Notes: generated by a model not told the origin, from the letters alone. DNA of 41,246 nt from Porogramme epimiltina (GCA_900155495.1 FTLJ01000937.1:1-41246); one strand, 5' to 3'. Numbered from the stretch's first letter, positions 9,368-21,539 are shown. Translations and numbers: made by a program.

Positions 9368-11568
9368 TCACGCCGAGATGGGGACCGCCGCCGCGGGCTC
9401 CTCTTTCTTGCCCGCCTGCGCCTGCGCGATCGCCTTCTGCGCCTCGTTCTTACGCGCCTCCATCTCCTTCACCTGCTTCTCCAACTCCGCCGCTGTCGTC
9501 GGCGTCCCGTCCGGCCGCTTGAACGTCACGCTCCGGTGCGGGCTGGGCGCTCCCATCGAGCCTGCTTCCGGGGTCGACACGTTCGCGGGAGGCCCCGTCG
9601 GCGCAAGTCCGCGGTGGAACGTCGACGGGAGGACGCGTCCTTCGGGGTGCTGGTAGGGGCACGTCGCGCGCGTGCACGCGGTGCCGAACTTGCATGGAAC
9701 GGAGTGGTTCGTAGGGCGAGGATGGGAGAAAGAGCAGCCCGGGCGGGTGCACGCCGCGCCGTAGCGACACAGGACGGAGTTTTGCGGCGTGGATGGCGCC
9801 GGAGGGGTGAACGCAGGGGCTTTTGGTGGTTCGGCTACGCAGATATGTGTTAGATACGCTGGACCGAAACGCAGAGGATGATGGAGCACACCATTAGGGT
9901 TGAGCACGGCAGGGCTGACATGCGCCTTGATACAGTCCTTGTCTTTACAATTCTTGCCGTTCTCGCAGGGGTCGTTACTGAGGACCATGCCACTCTCTGG
10001 CGTCGAAACCGGCGACGGATGGGAGTATCGGCACATTGGATTCGTGCACTTGGGGCCGAACTTGCAAAGCGTGGGGGACTGGGGGCGCTCTGGGGGAACA
10101 AAACTGGGGCGTACCGAACCGACGGACGAGGAGGGAGTGATCAGGACTGGTGTCGGAGTGACAATCGCAGGCATAGTCTTCGCCTGAGGTACCGGTGCAG
10201 CCGGCTGTGGCGTGAGCGCAGAGGGTGTGGGTGTTGAGGGTGGCGCCTCGTTGGCTGGTTGCTCGGAGTTGTGATGGCCCGCGTGGCCACCTCGTCCCCT
10301 GCCTCCACCCCTCATCGGCCCTCCCCTCCCCCTCCCCCTCCCGCGACCGCCCTCTCCACTGCCAGGTCCCATCCCACCATTCATACCATTGAACCCGTTC
10401 ATATCTCCCATACCGGGCTGCATAGGGAACCCGTTGTTGTTCATGAACTGGCCCGCCGCGGGGTTGACCAGTCCCATGGCGCCCGCGATTTGCGACATCA
10501 TCGCCATCTGGTTCAGCATGAGCTCTTGTAGCATCATCGGGTTCGTCATTCCCATCTGCATATCCATGCCTGGCATGCCGCCCATAGGGAAGCCACCGCC
10601 GTTCATCATCATCATGTTCGGGTCCTGGGACCCGTTGGTGATGCTGTCGATACGCGCCTGGACGTCGTCATGCGGGTTGAACTGAGGGCCGTGTCCGCCT
10701 CTTGGGCCCATGCGGTCGAGGAGGCTGCGCTGGCTATGTCCATCTCGTTCACGGTGCTGCATCGCGCGCGGGCCGGTGGGGAGGTGGTCCGTGCGCCGCG
10801 CCTTGTTTGGTGGATGTCCGGATGGCGACGGTGACCGCGCAGATGCCGTGCGCTTCTGGGCGGAGGGTGAGGTGGAGGGAATGGCCTGAGACAGTGCTTG
10901 TTGATACAGCGGTGCGCCGGCGCGAGGGCCATTGGGGGGCCGTCGTGGTTCAACCTGTTGGTGGGGGAGGAGGTCGGGGTCGCGTGAAGGGGGTGCTGAC
11001 GACGTTGAGGCTTCAGGCGCCGCTTGTACATCGGCGGGTTGTGCCTCGGTAGCAGGTGCGCCTTTGCTGGCTTCCGCGAACAGCCAGTCGACAAAGCTGG
11101 CGTCTATAGGCGGATGAGACGCATACACGGAGAGAGAGTATACAAGACATACCGAAATCAGACCCAATGACTAGCCAGTATCCTCCTTTCAGTAAGATGT
11201 ATTAAGCAAGTAAGGAATGTGCTCACGGTCTTCCAGCTCCGACGTAATCTGGGCTATAGTAGAGTGAGTGCAAGTTCGGAAACTGGACGCGCTATTGAGG
11301 AGCGTAGCTCGTGGCAGACCCAGGCCGCCACAATCCTCGAAGAACGCGCAAAAGAATAGTGCTCACCCGAAGTTTTGTTGTTTATCACCATGATAGTGAT
11401 ATATTCCGCCATGACGGGATCTTGGGACCATTGAGTCTTGTGGGGGACGATCTGAGTCTGTGCCGACTCACCTGCCTCCGTGCTATCTTGACGCTTCATA
11501 AGCTCGGCCTGAATGGCATTCTGGAGCGCCGCAGCACGCTCCGTACCCATCGTGAGGCCGAACGCCAT
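9368..11568 (-). CDS. NAB2: Nab2-type poly(A) RNA-binding protein (CCCH fingers)
   Basis: Six exons, 11568-11472, 11420-11367, 11253-11227, 11170-11153, 11103-9892 and 9834-9368, give 624 aa with closed frames. The N-terminus (VMAEYITIMVINNKTS, QITSELEDLIG, FVDWLFAEA) is the PWI-like helical domain that contacts the nuclear pore protein Mlp1 in yeast. A Met/Gly-rich stretch (about 230-314) and an RGG box (about 317-340) follow. Four Cys3-His fingers with C-x5-C-x4-C-x3-H spacing begin near residues 412, 445, 492 and 517. Nab2/ZC3H14 proteins bind poly(A) tails, control their length and accompany mRNA export. A Lys/Glu/Ala-rich coiled segment ends the protein. Yeast Nab2 has seven fingers; only four are visible here. 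Exon 4 is just 18 nt, and the N-terminal domain is spread over five exons. Confidence 0.9.
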
Positions 11569-13513
11569 AGTGAAGCAGTAAGCTCAGAGCGAAGTGGGAG
11601 GGAAGGGAGGTGGTGGTAGGAGGGAAAAGGGTGTGGCTGAATGAGCGCGCGTGACACTAGCCGGGCTAAGTCGTCTTGGGGTCCGAAGGGAGATATTAGA
11701 GCTCCGACGCTATTGTACCACTCCGCACTGATTCTAGATAAATATGATTAGACTCCGACTCAAATATTGACGCACCTCCATGTTAGAATTACCACTCGAG
11801 GCGGAACCTGTGCATCTCTATCATGTTGTACGTCGATGTCTTCTCTTTTCCGGTCAACGTTTTGGGGGCTCAACCTTCTAAAGTATGATCGTTCATTCAA
11901 GGAATATCAATGGCCTCATCCCAACAGGCGGCCTAATACGCGGGAATCTCCCACCATCTACCGCCCGCCGTTGACTTTCCACCACCGCGAATCTCCTGTT
12001 CGACCCCATCAGTTTGACTCGTTCTCGTAGCAAGCTCTGAGAAACCGTTCACTGCACGATCTTCTCTACAAGAAGCCGGACGTGGTCCGCTGACCTGACG
12101 GGCTGGACAATGCTGGCTGGGAGTACGGCTCGCCGCTCATCGACGAGAAGAGGCTCGTCGCACACTTGCAGGACGGGCCCGGGTTTGACTTGCGCAAGAC
12201 CGAAGCAGAAACTCATGAGCGGCCTATGCTTACGTGCGGCATTCAATCGGAGGTTTGAAGAGCGAGGTTGAGAATGCAACTCTTATGCTATTTGTCCATG
12301 GATGTAGGATTACCCCATGTTTGACGCACGCCGTCGCTTCCGCTCTTGACTGCTAGTTCTTTGGGCTATCCCAGTTTACACGTCGTAGCATCTAGCCCTC
12401 CAGGCTTTGGATTTATAGACGCACCACCGAAGCCTGGGTTTGGGGGGCCTCGGTACGCAGAGGCCCGTGTCTGCAACGGCAGCGCACTCTCTGAGCTGCC
12501 GTTCTAGCTAACGTCCTGCTAGGTGCTGAACAAGCTCATGCTCTCTTTGTGCTATAACAAGAACGGTAAGCACCCCTCAAATCCGAAAATCTGCGCCCTA
12601 GTCTCCACTGATCGCTGGCACGGCGTAGTCGAGGAGACTGGGCCCACATGGCACATGGTATGTAATACGAATTGACGTTGGCTCGCGGGCCGCGAACTTC
12701 TCGGAGAACCTTTGACGACTTCATGAAGCTTTTGCTAACTCTAGATAGGTACCTACGCCGTGGGCCTGTATGGTCACAAACATATCAAAGCTTGGCCCAC
12801 CATTGAACATGCCGTAGTGTGTCAATCTATACAGATACTATCTGCCCAGACTAGAATTGACATTTGACATAGCTCCCTTCGGCCGAAGTTATTGTCCAAC
12901 CCGCTTCAATTCCTCGGGCTCTTTATCTTACCATTTGACCGCGTCGCTAGGGGCGGTTTTGCATACGCTAAGCAGTTACACGTCAAAGAGTCCGGCTACC
13001 TATACGAACAATCCACAAAACCTCAGAAGCCGAGGTACGGACGTCGGAGTGGCATTTTCGCCTGTCGCGTTGGTCGCATGAATCTACGAAACGCGGGTGT
13101 GGATAGGCCAGTATGTCTGGAGGGATGATGTGGGCGAGTCGCGGGATTCCTCCCGTTTCGGAAGTATCAATGCTTACTATCCGCACTGGTTTTGAAGTGG
13201 ATCTCTGCGTACTGAATTTCTTGCACTCTCCCCGCTAGCGGGGGTGCACAGACGGGCAATATCTAGCATGTCAAGTGGACGAACGTTCCCGTTGGCGTGT
13301 CGTATTTTTCCGGAGAGCTCCTTTGCTTGCCGAAATCGCACGTTTCTTTTCTCTTACTAAATATACCTCTACGTACGTGGGCACATATTCTGGGAAAGTT
13401 GGTGTTCACGAGGGGAGAATTATGGCTGGTACTCGGAATAGATCGGAGATTCCCTGGGCCCTACAGGCGTCACCTACGACATCTAGATGCTTTCACGACG
13501 AGTCACGGCGGAA
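11569..13513. other. Gene-poor stretch with scattered coding remnants
   Basis: About 1.9 kb separates NAB2 from the HET island. It should include the NAB2 promoter. Apart from a decayed coding block at 12055-12258 (listed) and possible further pieces around 12530-12830, there are only short open frames without motifs. It marks the change from conserved genes to the accessory region. Confidence 0.4.
12055..12258 (+). pseudogene. Decayed coding fragment of unknown family
   Basis: The plus-strand frame reads like real protein (DLLYKKPDVVR, then GWEYGSPLIDEKRLVAHLQD and GPGFDLRKTEAETHERP) but is broken by an in-frame TGA at 12091-12093. No start or exon context is clear. A second block near 12740-12810 (TYAVGLYGHKHIKAWPTIEH) may be part of the same dead gene. 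I do not recognise the family. The call rests only on protein-like composition. Confidence 0.25.
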
Positions 13514-15563
13514 TCATCTCCTCTTGGGCTCTTCCTTGAAAAAGCACGTTAGAGTTGTCGGCTGTCCAAAAGTGAACAGCAACTCACTTCAAAATCTACG
13601 CGCAACTGCAAGGTCTCCTCTCGAGTCTCCGCCGAGTTTCGTGAGAAGGATAGCGTAAGTTGACCGAAGCGCTTGTCGTGGAATATCCTGGTGGATCCGC
13701 TTGTAACGTGGTCCTCGGGGCACTTGTGGGAGGTCGCTGGGCGAACTTCATGATGTACTAGGGTAGCACCGTAGAAGTCCGCGAACGCGTAGTGAGGTGT
13801 AGATGGAAAGACAGTGTCCTCTTTGGTCGAGGGATCTCGGCCGCTGTCGCCCGTACATCTCCCTATCGTGATCAATATTTGCCCTAGACTCCTGATCCGT
13901 GGATATATGAAGCGCAATGTCATCGGAGTCAATCCTGTCCACGGAACGGGTGTTTCGGTGACGGAGGATAGATACAGATTGGCATGGTGCATGAGGTTTG
14001 ATATGGTGGACGGCAGGATTTGGAAATGAGGTGATAGAGTATCCACGAGCTGAGTCGTCAGGCTTCTAGAATCCACAGCAAGATCGGACAGATATTCGGG
14101 ATGAACGGAAAGGTATATATCCTCCCAGTTAGCGAGATCGATGCCACGGGACACGCCATCGTTGGGGGTGACGAGACGGCTATGGCTTGGCCGTCCCTGG
14201 GTGTTGAGATAGGAGACGGCTTGTAGGTGGTAACGCGGGTACTTCTCAAATGTGTTGGCAAAATCGCGTCGGAGGATAAAGTAAAGCGGATTTTCCTGCG
14301 AATTGTGCGCATCGTACCGCCTACAGAACAGGTCCGCTAGGGCAAAATTGTCGTCGAGCTTCATAAGAGGGATATAAGCGTGAATTCCAGACGGTGTTAC
14401 CTCGAACGACGCCACTCGGCCCTATGGATATCGTTTAGTAGAATGTCAGGAAACTGAAGTAGACGGAGCTGTATGGCGTCGCTCACGTTCGAGTCCGCTG
14501 TAGTACTCCGCCCTATCCGCTGAGCGACAACTTGGGACGCTCCTACGAAACGTTGGGGTGACGGCGAAAAGAGGTGACATAGAGAATCCTGTTCAGGAAG
14601 GCATTTGCAAAGATTGATCATTTCCCCAATATCGCCCAGAGGGTATATCGTGTCCGTCCACGCGAAAAGAGATGTGTCGGATGATTTACGCATGATTTCC
14701 TCTTGCAGGCGGTAGAATGCATTCCGTCCTTCGCCGTAGAATGTCGACATGTGGATGCCAAAGAAGCCTAAGATGCTGTATGCTTCATCTTCCACCCGTG
14801 TAGTTGAACGATGCGCGGTCCACGAGAGACGCTCCGCCACACTCGTCTCAGACAACTTCTTGGCGAAGCGTAGGATGTTCGCTGGAGGGCTACCAGGAAT
14901 ATTCTTCTCTATCACTTCCGCGAGGTCGAACTTGCCACCCAACCATTTCCAGTCCTTTGAAAAGAAGCCAATAGTCGAGGGAGCGACGAGCTCCTGCAGC
15001 GTCCAACTGCGCGTGTGCCAACGGCTCCTCGTAAACTCTGAGTCCTTATCACTGACTCGGCAATCGGAGGATACATCGCTGAGGTAGACGTAGCAGGCGC
15101 CGGATAGAGCGAAATATCTGTAGCTGAGATTGATCTCCTTGTTCACTTCAGCGCTGCTCGTAAAGTCGATACAACAGATAGCTGCCCAGGCCCAATCGAA
15201 ACCATCCTCATCCGCCTTGACGAGGAAGTCGCGGATCAAGGGTGTTAAATAATCTCTTGCATTTGTAGATTCCAGAGGATTGGGAAGGGTGGGAGGGGCC
15301 ACTGGCGTTGGTGGGCGATGCCGAGCGGAAGTGGAGCTATCTGCGGAGGGGGTGATGCGCCTCGGGAATAGGGTTTCCAACATGATCCAAGTAGCCTCGT
15401 TCGCTTTGTAATCACAGTAATCATACGTCGCTCGTACTGACTGGAACGTGTCACCTTGGCAATCTTCTCCCCAGACGTGCGAGAGGATAGCGTATCCTCC
15501 GACCACCGACGTTGGTTCTGGGAAGGATCTGAGCTCAGCAGTGCGGGTATTGAGAACCCACAT
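13514..15563 (-). CDS. HET-domain protein, tandem copy 1
   Basis: Exons 15563-14487 and 14421-13588, plus a probable short last exon 13534-13514, give about 643 aa. The start MWVLNTRTAEL is shared with its paralogues. The HET domain shows GGYAILSHVWG, DWAWAAICCIDF, CYVYLSDV and RSWTLQELVAP. The following conserved block (RLSWTAHRSTTRVEDEAYSI, then FYGEGRNAFYRLQEEIM and DTSLFAWTD) is the segment that commonly follows HET. A C-terminal domain begins ASFEVTPSGIHAY and contains a C-x2-DHV motif (KCPEDHV). HET proteins mediate non-self recognition and cell death when incompatible fungal hyphae fuse; the effector mechanism of this type is unknown. If the last intron is not removed, the frame stops at 13549 instead. 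It is a close paralogue of the gene at 17.1-19.2 kb. Confidence 0.85.
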
Positions 15564-15660
15564 GGCGTTTCTGGCGAAAGAGCGTGAGGAAAATCGAATT
15601 CAAGGCCGCCATGTAGCGCTATACGCACAAGCAAGTGAAACACGTTTATCAAAAAGAGCC
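15564..15660. promoter_or_regulatory. Upstream region conserved with tandem HET copy 2
   Basis: The roughly 100 bp upstream of this start (for example ATCGAATTCAAGGCCG) resembles the stretch upstream of the second copy (19190-19310, CGTCGAATTCAAAGCCG). The duplication therefore included proximal promoter sequence. No TATA box is obvious in either. Confidence 0.4.
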
Positions 15661-15689
15661 GCAAGAAGCGAATGTGAAGAGGGGGGAGC

Positions 15690-15935
15690 CCACTGAGGTG
15701 GGAGTAGCAAGACTAAGACTCGAGAGTGAACGAGGACCAGCGTCGGGATGCTGCAAAACTGGCAAGGCTCGCACGGACGCGGCGCAGGGGCAACAGAGAC
15801 GGTTAGGGCGGAAGCGCTTATCAAGGTGCAGACCGCGTCATCATGGGGCCTAGACCCGCCGATGGGACCTCCGAGGAAATCGGGGCTCCGGCGCTTGGTC
15901 TGAGACGCTCAAGTGTCACGGACTCATCGTGCTAG
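15690..15935. repeat. Dispersed repeat, copy R1 (core 15849-15885)
   Basis: This copy lies between HET copy 1 and the plus-strand HET relic. Its 37-bp core starts CCTAGACCCGCCGATGGGAC and ends GAGGAAATCGGGG. It differs from the core in R2 (21894-21930) by one base and from R3 (26700-26736) by two. The flanks are recognisably related over a few hundred bp (GTGAACGAG, TGCAAAACTGGCAAGGCTCG, GCGGAAGCGCTT) but much more diverged. I see no terminal repeats or target-site duplication. The element type is unknown. Confidence 0.65.
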
Positions 15936-16904
15936 CCAAGCGGAAGAGATACAATGTCGGTCATTTCTACACATTTACCGATGGCAGACGCCCACTTGCA
16001 CGTATAGCATTCCTAGGAAGCGATCTTTATGCGTTTGTGTTCAAAGGGCGTCTCATCAAGGCAGAATGGCGTGAGATCTACATTGCCGATCGCCTGCCTC
16101 CTGCTCTCGACGACCGCGGGCTTGGTCTATGCTGCACCTTCCGCTCCGTCGCTCCTGCGCCGATATTCCAGATCCCTCGCTAGCTAGTCAGAAGATTCGA
16201 CTTACTTGGGGTGTAGAAGATAGACGTGCCTCTGTGCAACTTGCCCGCCGCCAACGAGCCTCAGCTCATCGCATTCCGGGCCAATGACCTGGAGCAACTG
16301 GAGTGGAGGGCTTGCTGCTTGTTCTAGGGATGTGCAGGGAGGATGCTCCCTCTGATCGCTTCATCCATTGGGCCAAGGGGGACATACGTCATAAAGGAAA
16401 CTGGCGCGAAGACGTGGATGGAACGCACGTGTGCGCGGCAGACCACGTTGAAACATGGCCGGGATTCACGAAGACGTTCGGCGACTTTGATTGCACGGCG
16501 CGCCTCTCGTTTACGCCCTGTCAGTTTGCGCCGGAGGACACACTCTTACTCCACCTCGAGCTCTGGGGCCGCGTGTACGAGAAGCGCCAGCGCGACAGGA
16601 ATGTCCACTTCCTGTTGCTCGCCGAGCTGGCGGCCCCTCGAACACTCGACGTGGCCACACTGAGGCTGAGCCTACACGCGGCAGCGCTCTGCCTTCGAAC
16701 ACCACTTCCAGATCCCACCCTCAAAACACCTGTTTTGAAGCGTCCCCGTCATCTACGCCTCCAGCGATCCTTATGACGCATCTGGCGTCCGAATCCTCAG
16801 CGCCCGCGTTTAGGATGCAGAGCTCTCCCAATTCGCTCCCCCCCACAAGCAACCATGGTCTTGATGGAATGGCTGAGGAGAGGCTTGAGAGATTGCGCTT
16901 ATGA
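15929..16904 (+). pseudogene. Relic of HET protein C-terminal domain, plus strand
   Basis: Two broken frames match the C-terminal half of the HET protein at 29.5-32.0 kb. The first (15929-16183) has FLGSDLYAFVFKGRLIKAEW, REIYIADRLPP and a terminal IFQIPR, parallel to LGSDEHNLCFRGK, WRDIYVMAHPP and FRIPR. The second (16303-16776) has CAADHVETWPGFTKTFGDF and ARLSFTPCQFAPEDTLLLHL, parallel to CAADHIHDWPDLTRSFGDA and VFTPCTHAPERTLVLGLEL. Stops and frame changes separate them, and no HET domain precedes them on this strand. It is the only HET-related sequence here on the plus strand, so a fragment was inverted or inserted. Confidence 0.7.
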
Positions 16905-17096
16905 CACCGCGCACACTCGCCTGCAGTAAGTAGCGTTAATCGAGAATGATTCTTCTCGGGATGTATATACTTTACTGGACGATCGTCTGAGATTGTCCTG
17001 TAATGCTCCTAGCCTAGTAGGATAGAATACATTACGTGAGCCTCGGGCGGATTCTAACTGTACTCTGGATAGGTCTACTATCTCTGCAGGCATAAC

Positions 17097-19189
17097 CTAC
17101 ACCCGGGTGCTTTCATGGCCAGTAACAGTATGATCATCTCCTCTTATTCCCTCCTTGAGAATTGGATCAGAGTTGTTGGCTGTCCCAAAACGAAATTCAG
17201 CTTACTTCAAAATCTATGCGCAACTGCACAGTCTCTCCTGGGGTTTCCACAAGGCTTTGTGAAAAGGACAGCGTGAGTTGACCGAAGCGCATGTCGCAGA
17301 ATATCCTGGTGGATCCGTCTGTAACGTGATCCTCGGGACACTTGTGGGAGGCCGCCGGGCGCACTTCATCTTGCCCTAGTGGGGCGACGCCGTAGAGCTC
17401 CGCAAATGCATAGTGGGGTGTGGGTGGAAAGACAGAGCCCTCTTCGGTCGCAGAACATTGGCTGCCGTTGCCCGAGCATCTCCCTATCGTGATTGATATC
17501 TGCCCTGGGCTCCTAATCCGCGAATAGACGAAGCATAACGTCATCGGAGACAACCCTGTCCATGGAACGGGCATTTCAGTAACGGAGGAAAGGTATAGGT
17601 TGGCATGGTCCTCGAGGTGTGATATGTTAGACGGCAGGATTCTGAAGTGAGGTGATAGAGTGTCCATGAGTCGAGCCATCAAGTTTCTAGAGTCTGGTGC
17701 AGGATTGAAGAGATATTCGGGGTGGGCGGAAATGTATATGGCCTCCCAGCGGGCGAGATTGATGCTGCGGGCAGCGTCATCGTTGGGGGTGACGAGTCGG
17801 CTACACTCTAGTCGTCCCTGGGTGTTGGGGGTGGAGACGGCTTGTAGGTGGTAACGTGGGTACTCCTCGGACGTGTCGGAAAAATCGCGTCGGAGGATGA
17901 AGTAGAGCGGATCTTCCTGTGACTTATCCGCATTGTATCGCTTACAGAATAGGTTTGCTAGGACATAGTTGTCGTCAAGCTTCATAAGAGGGACATAGGC
18001 GCGGATTCCGGACGTCGTGACTTCGAATGATGCCTCTCGTCCCTGTGGATATGGTTGCATGAGTTTAGCATATTATCAAGTGACTGAAGGCGATGCTCAC
18101 GTTCGAGTCCACTGTAGTACTATGCTCGATCTGTTGAGCAAAAACTTGGGACGCTCCTACGAACCGCTGTGGTGACGGCGCAAAGAGGTGACGTAGTAGA
18201 TCCTGTTCAGGATGGCGTTTACACAGATTGATCATTTCCGGGATATCGCTCAGGGGGTATATTGTGTCCGTCCACGCAAAAAGAGACGTGTCGGACCAGT
18301 TACGCATGATCTCCTCTTGCAGACGGTAGAACGCAATCCGTCCTTCGCCATAGAATGTCGGCATATAGATATTGAAGAGACCTAAAATGCTGTACGCTTC
18401 ATCTTCTACCCGCGTAGCTGAACGATGTGCGGTCCACGAGAGGCGCTCCGCAACACTCGTCTCGGACAAATCTTTCTGGAAGTGGAGGATGCTCACTGGA
18501 GGGCTACCGTGGATGTTTTTCTCCATCGCCTCCGCGAGTGAGAACTTGCCACCCAGACGCTTCCAGTCCTTTGAAAAGAAGAGAAGGTTCGAGGGAGCGA
18601 GAAGCTCCTGCAGCGTCCAACTGCGCGTGTGCCAACGACTCCTAGTGAACTCTGAGTCCCTGTCGCTCGCTCTGCAATCGGAGCTTACGTCGCTGAGGTA
18701 GACGTAGCATATACTAGATAGGGCAAAATAGATGTAGAGGAGATTGACCGTCTTGTCCACTTCGGCGGTGCTTGTAAAGTCTATGCAACAGATCGCTGCC
18801 CATGCCCAGTCGAAACCATCTTCCTCCGCCTTGACGAGGAAGCTGCGGATCAAGGGCGTTAGATAATCTCTTGCGCTTGTAGATGTGAGAGGATTGGGAA
18901 GGTTGGGAGGGGCGACAGGTGGTGGACAATGCTGATCCAAAGCAGAGATATCTGCGGCGGGAGAAGAAAGGGATCGGTTAATGCGCTTAGCGCGAAGGGC
19001 CTTCGCCATAGCCCGAAGAGGTTCCTTCGCTATGTAGTCGCAGTAGTCATGCGTTGCTCGCACTGACTGGAATGTGTCTCCTCGGCAATCCTCTCCCCAA
19101 ATGTGCGAGAGGATGGCGTATCCTCCGATCACTGAGGTTGGATATGGGAAGAATCTGAGCTCAGCGGTGCGGGTGTTGAGGAGCCACAT
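17097..19189 (-). CDS. HET-domain protein, tandem copy 2
   Basis: Exons 19189-18101, 18042-17206 and 17153-17097 join in frame to 660 aa. Domain order is as in copy 1: HET motifs GGYAILSHIWGEDC, DWAWAAICCIDFTS, CYVYLSDVSSDC and RSWTLQELLAP; the post-HET block RLSWTAHRSATRVEDEAYSI, then FYGEGRIAFYRLQEEIM; and the C-terminal domain beginning REASFEVTTSGIRAYVPLM with KCPEDHV. The two tandem proteins are similar along their whole length, including the position and phase 0 of both introns, so this is a recent tandem duplication. Both have Phe where the other HET proteins here have Lys after CCID/CCIN. An in-frame Met at 19204 would add five residues; MWLLNTRTAEL fits the paralogues better. The last exon differs in frame from that of copy 1 because of a one-base indel. 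Confidence 0.85.
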
Positions 19190-19696
19190 TTCACTTCTGA
19201 TCAAACTAGGTGAATAACGTCGAATTCAAAGCCGTCGTAGAGTCCCATACTCACAAGAAAGTGGAACACGCTTGACGCGAATGTGAACTTGAGAGGGAAG
19301 TGAGCGAATGCGACGTGTGTGGACGTCGACTGTGAGAGCTAGAGAGTCATATCGATAAGATCGGTCGGGATCGCCTAGATGTGATACCAAAACAGACCTC
19401 GGGGGCTCAAGTTCGGTGGATACTCGACTTGGATGGATCGTACGAGCGAGAAGAACGCTGAATGGGGCGAGCAGAAGTGGCCGTGGTTGTTACATAGGGG
19501 GAGAAAAGTACTACAGAAAACGTACCAGTGTGACCGCCAGAGAAAGGACAGCTCTACGGGCCAAATGATGGAGCGCTCGCCGGATTAGAAAGGAAAGAAC
19601 AGGACGAAGTGGGCGGTGAGCGCTGAGCCGGTGACGCTGACGTATGTTTGAACTTTGTGGCGATTCGCGAGGCACTCGGCGTCTAACTGTGCAGGA
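19190..19696. other. HET copy 2 upstream region
   Basis: About 500 bp between the start of HET copy 2 and the truncated HET pseudogene. The first 120 bp resembles the region upstream of HET copy 1. The rest has no open frame of interest and no recognised repeat. Confidence 0.4.
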
Positions 19697-20420
19697 CTAC
19701 GCCGTAAAACTGGATGCGTTCATATTCAAGACGAGATGGACAATATGGCATCGCAATTGTATGGGTAGGAGTGTGTGACCACCCTTATGAGTGATCGATA
19801 ACGCCATACCCCTCCCCTCCCTATACAGCGTCGGTGCATTGATCCTGAAGAGCCCGAACAGGCCTCGTCCTCCATCAGTGTCGTCGCGCAGTGGGCGGCT
19901 CATGACATGCGCTACGCAACGCTCATCCGGATGACGTCTTTCTCGAACCGCAGGACGCACGTGGGCGGACCTCCAGGGACATGTCTCTCCATTGCGTCGG
20001 CGAGCTCGAACTTTGTCCCCAAGGGCGGACAATCCCGGATCGCGAAAAGCACGGTCTTCGGCGCAACGAGCTCCTGCAGCGTTCGCCCGCGTTTGTGCCA
20101 CCGGCTCGTCTCGAAGAACCCCTGGCCGGCGGGCGTGCGGACATCCGCGGGCGTCTCGAGCAGGAGACGTCGCCGAGGCAGGCGTAGCAGGCATTAGGGC
20201 GGGAGTAGTAGAAGAACACGGAGTTGATGGCCTCGGTGAGCTCGACGGTGCTCATCTTGTTAGTGCAGAAGGTGTCGGCTCATGTCCACTAGCCGAAGCC
20301 GTGCGCCTCTGCAATAAGGAAGTCGCGGATTATCCCGGATACGCAGTTTCGCGGGGTCGTCGTGAGGGCGGGAGCGGTGGCAGCATCCGACGCATTGGCG
20401 GCGAGTAGCAACATAGAGTA
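19697..20420 (-). pseudogene. Truncated HET-domain pseudogene
   Basis: Pieces of a HET protein appear in order but in different frames: ATAPALTTTPRNCVSGIIRDF and AEAHGFG followed by a stop (20,290-20,400), then STVELTEAINSVFFYYS and ACYACLGDV (about 20,170-20,250), then RTLQELVAPKTVLFAIRD and DAMERHVPGGPPTCVLRFEK (19,920-20,090), then FGLFRINAPTLYREGRG (about 19,810-19,860). This layout matches the HET protein at 38.1-39.2 kb. The start and the whole C-terminal domain are missing. Several frameshifts and stops make it non-functional. Confidence 0.75.
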
Positions 20421-21539
20421 GCTAGATATGAAGATCAGATCATATCGCAGTCGAGTGAAACGAAGAGTGCTTACGAAGATGGCTAAGTCAGATGAGCGGG
20501 TCGTCTCCGAAAAGATGTGTAGAGCAGAGCGGAACGCTGGAGACAGACACATGCAACTCATGCACTCCTCCACGAATTTCAGGTCCAGTACACCCTCAAT
20601 TTAGCATTTGCACAACAGTGTAGTGGACGTCGAAGCGAACTGGTTTATCCAGGTTTCAGGGAGGCGAGGAAGCTTCGTATATGAGGGTAGCGGCTCACCA
20701 TTGAACAGGTCGGGGGAAGATTGTAGATGAGGCCCACATTGTGCAAACGACGTGCCTGTCCCATGCGGGATGCTGGAATTCGGAACGCGCTGCGTGGAGA
20801 CGAATGTCGTTGAATCGGGTGTGGTGAAGATTCGGACTACGCGAAGACAGGTACTGCGGGTTCGTATGAGTTGCGTTAGACAAGGTCGGCCGATTTCATC
20901 GCATGGCCAGCGTTCTCCGTTTGAATTGCTCCTCCTCGAGCTGTCGCGGTCGCTGGAACGAGTATCCATGAGCCAACGCGTGTAGTCGCCGCCGAGAAGT
21001 GCTCACACGGTTACGACGTAGTGATCTTCAGAATGCAAGGTTGTCTCGCACGCCGACCTCCTGTTGCGAACCTGGTTCTTACAGGAGGCGTCGAGAGGAT
21101 ATGCGAACTGCGATGTTGAGATTCCGCCCGCATAATCCGAACCATTTCCATTTGATAGGTCATGTGGACGGGCACCTGAGGTACACGCGTTCCGCGGTAA
21201 GGGTGGTGCATGATGATGAGGAAAAGGGAGGTGCTTGGCAAGTTGAGGATTGGTATAAGGGGAGGGGGTGTTTAAGACGACTCACCACAGAGTTGGACCT
21301 TTACTACAGGGTCTAACGCGCGCCAAGGCTGCAAGTTCATGGGGCGACACCGGTCGTGACATTGCCGTAGGAGGAGTGAGCGTGTCTTTCGGCGCGCGAG
21401 GCCGCCAGAAATACATCTAAGCCGGGTCTGGATGCGAGTTGGCTGCTGCTCGAGGCCTGGAGGTGTGGGGAGAGAAATGTGCTTACCACTAGCAGGGCGC
21501 ACCACGGCCTAAATTCGCATCCCGAGTTCGGAGGTAGGG
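20421..21539. other. Intergenic stretch in the HET island, nothing recognised
   Basis: About 1.1 kb with open frames up to 122 codons (minus strand 20969-20601) that show no family motif. It may contain remnants of upstream sequence of the truncated HET gene. No tRNA, repeat or transposon signature was seen. Confidence 0.35.

Noticed and set aside
9320..9853. 177-codon plus-strand frame
   Set aside because: Antisense to the NAB2 zinc-finger exon; Arg-rich shadow.
20752..21316. Short frames on both strands in the HET island spacer
   Set aside because: Under 110 codons, no motifs and no conservation between the duplicated units.
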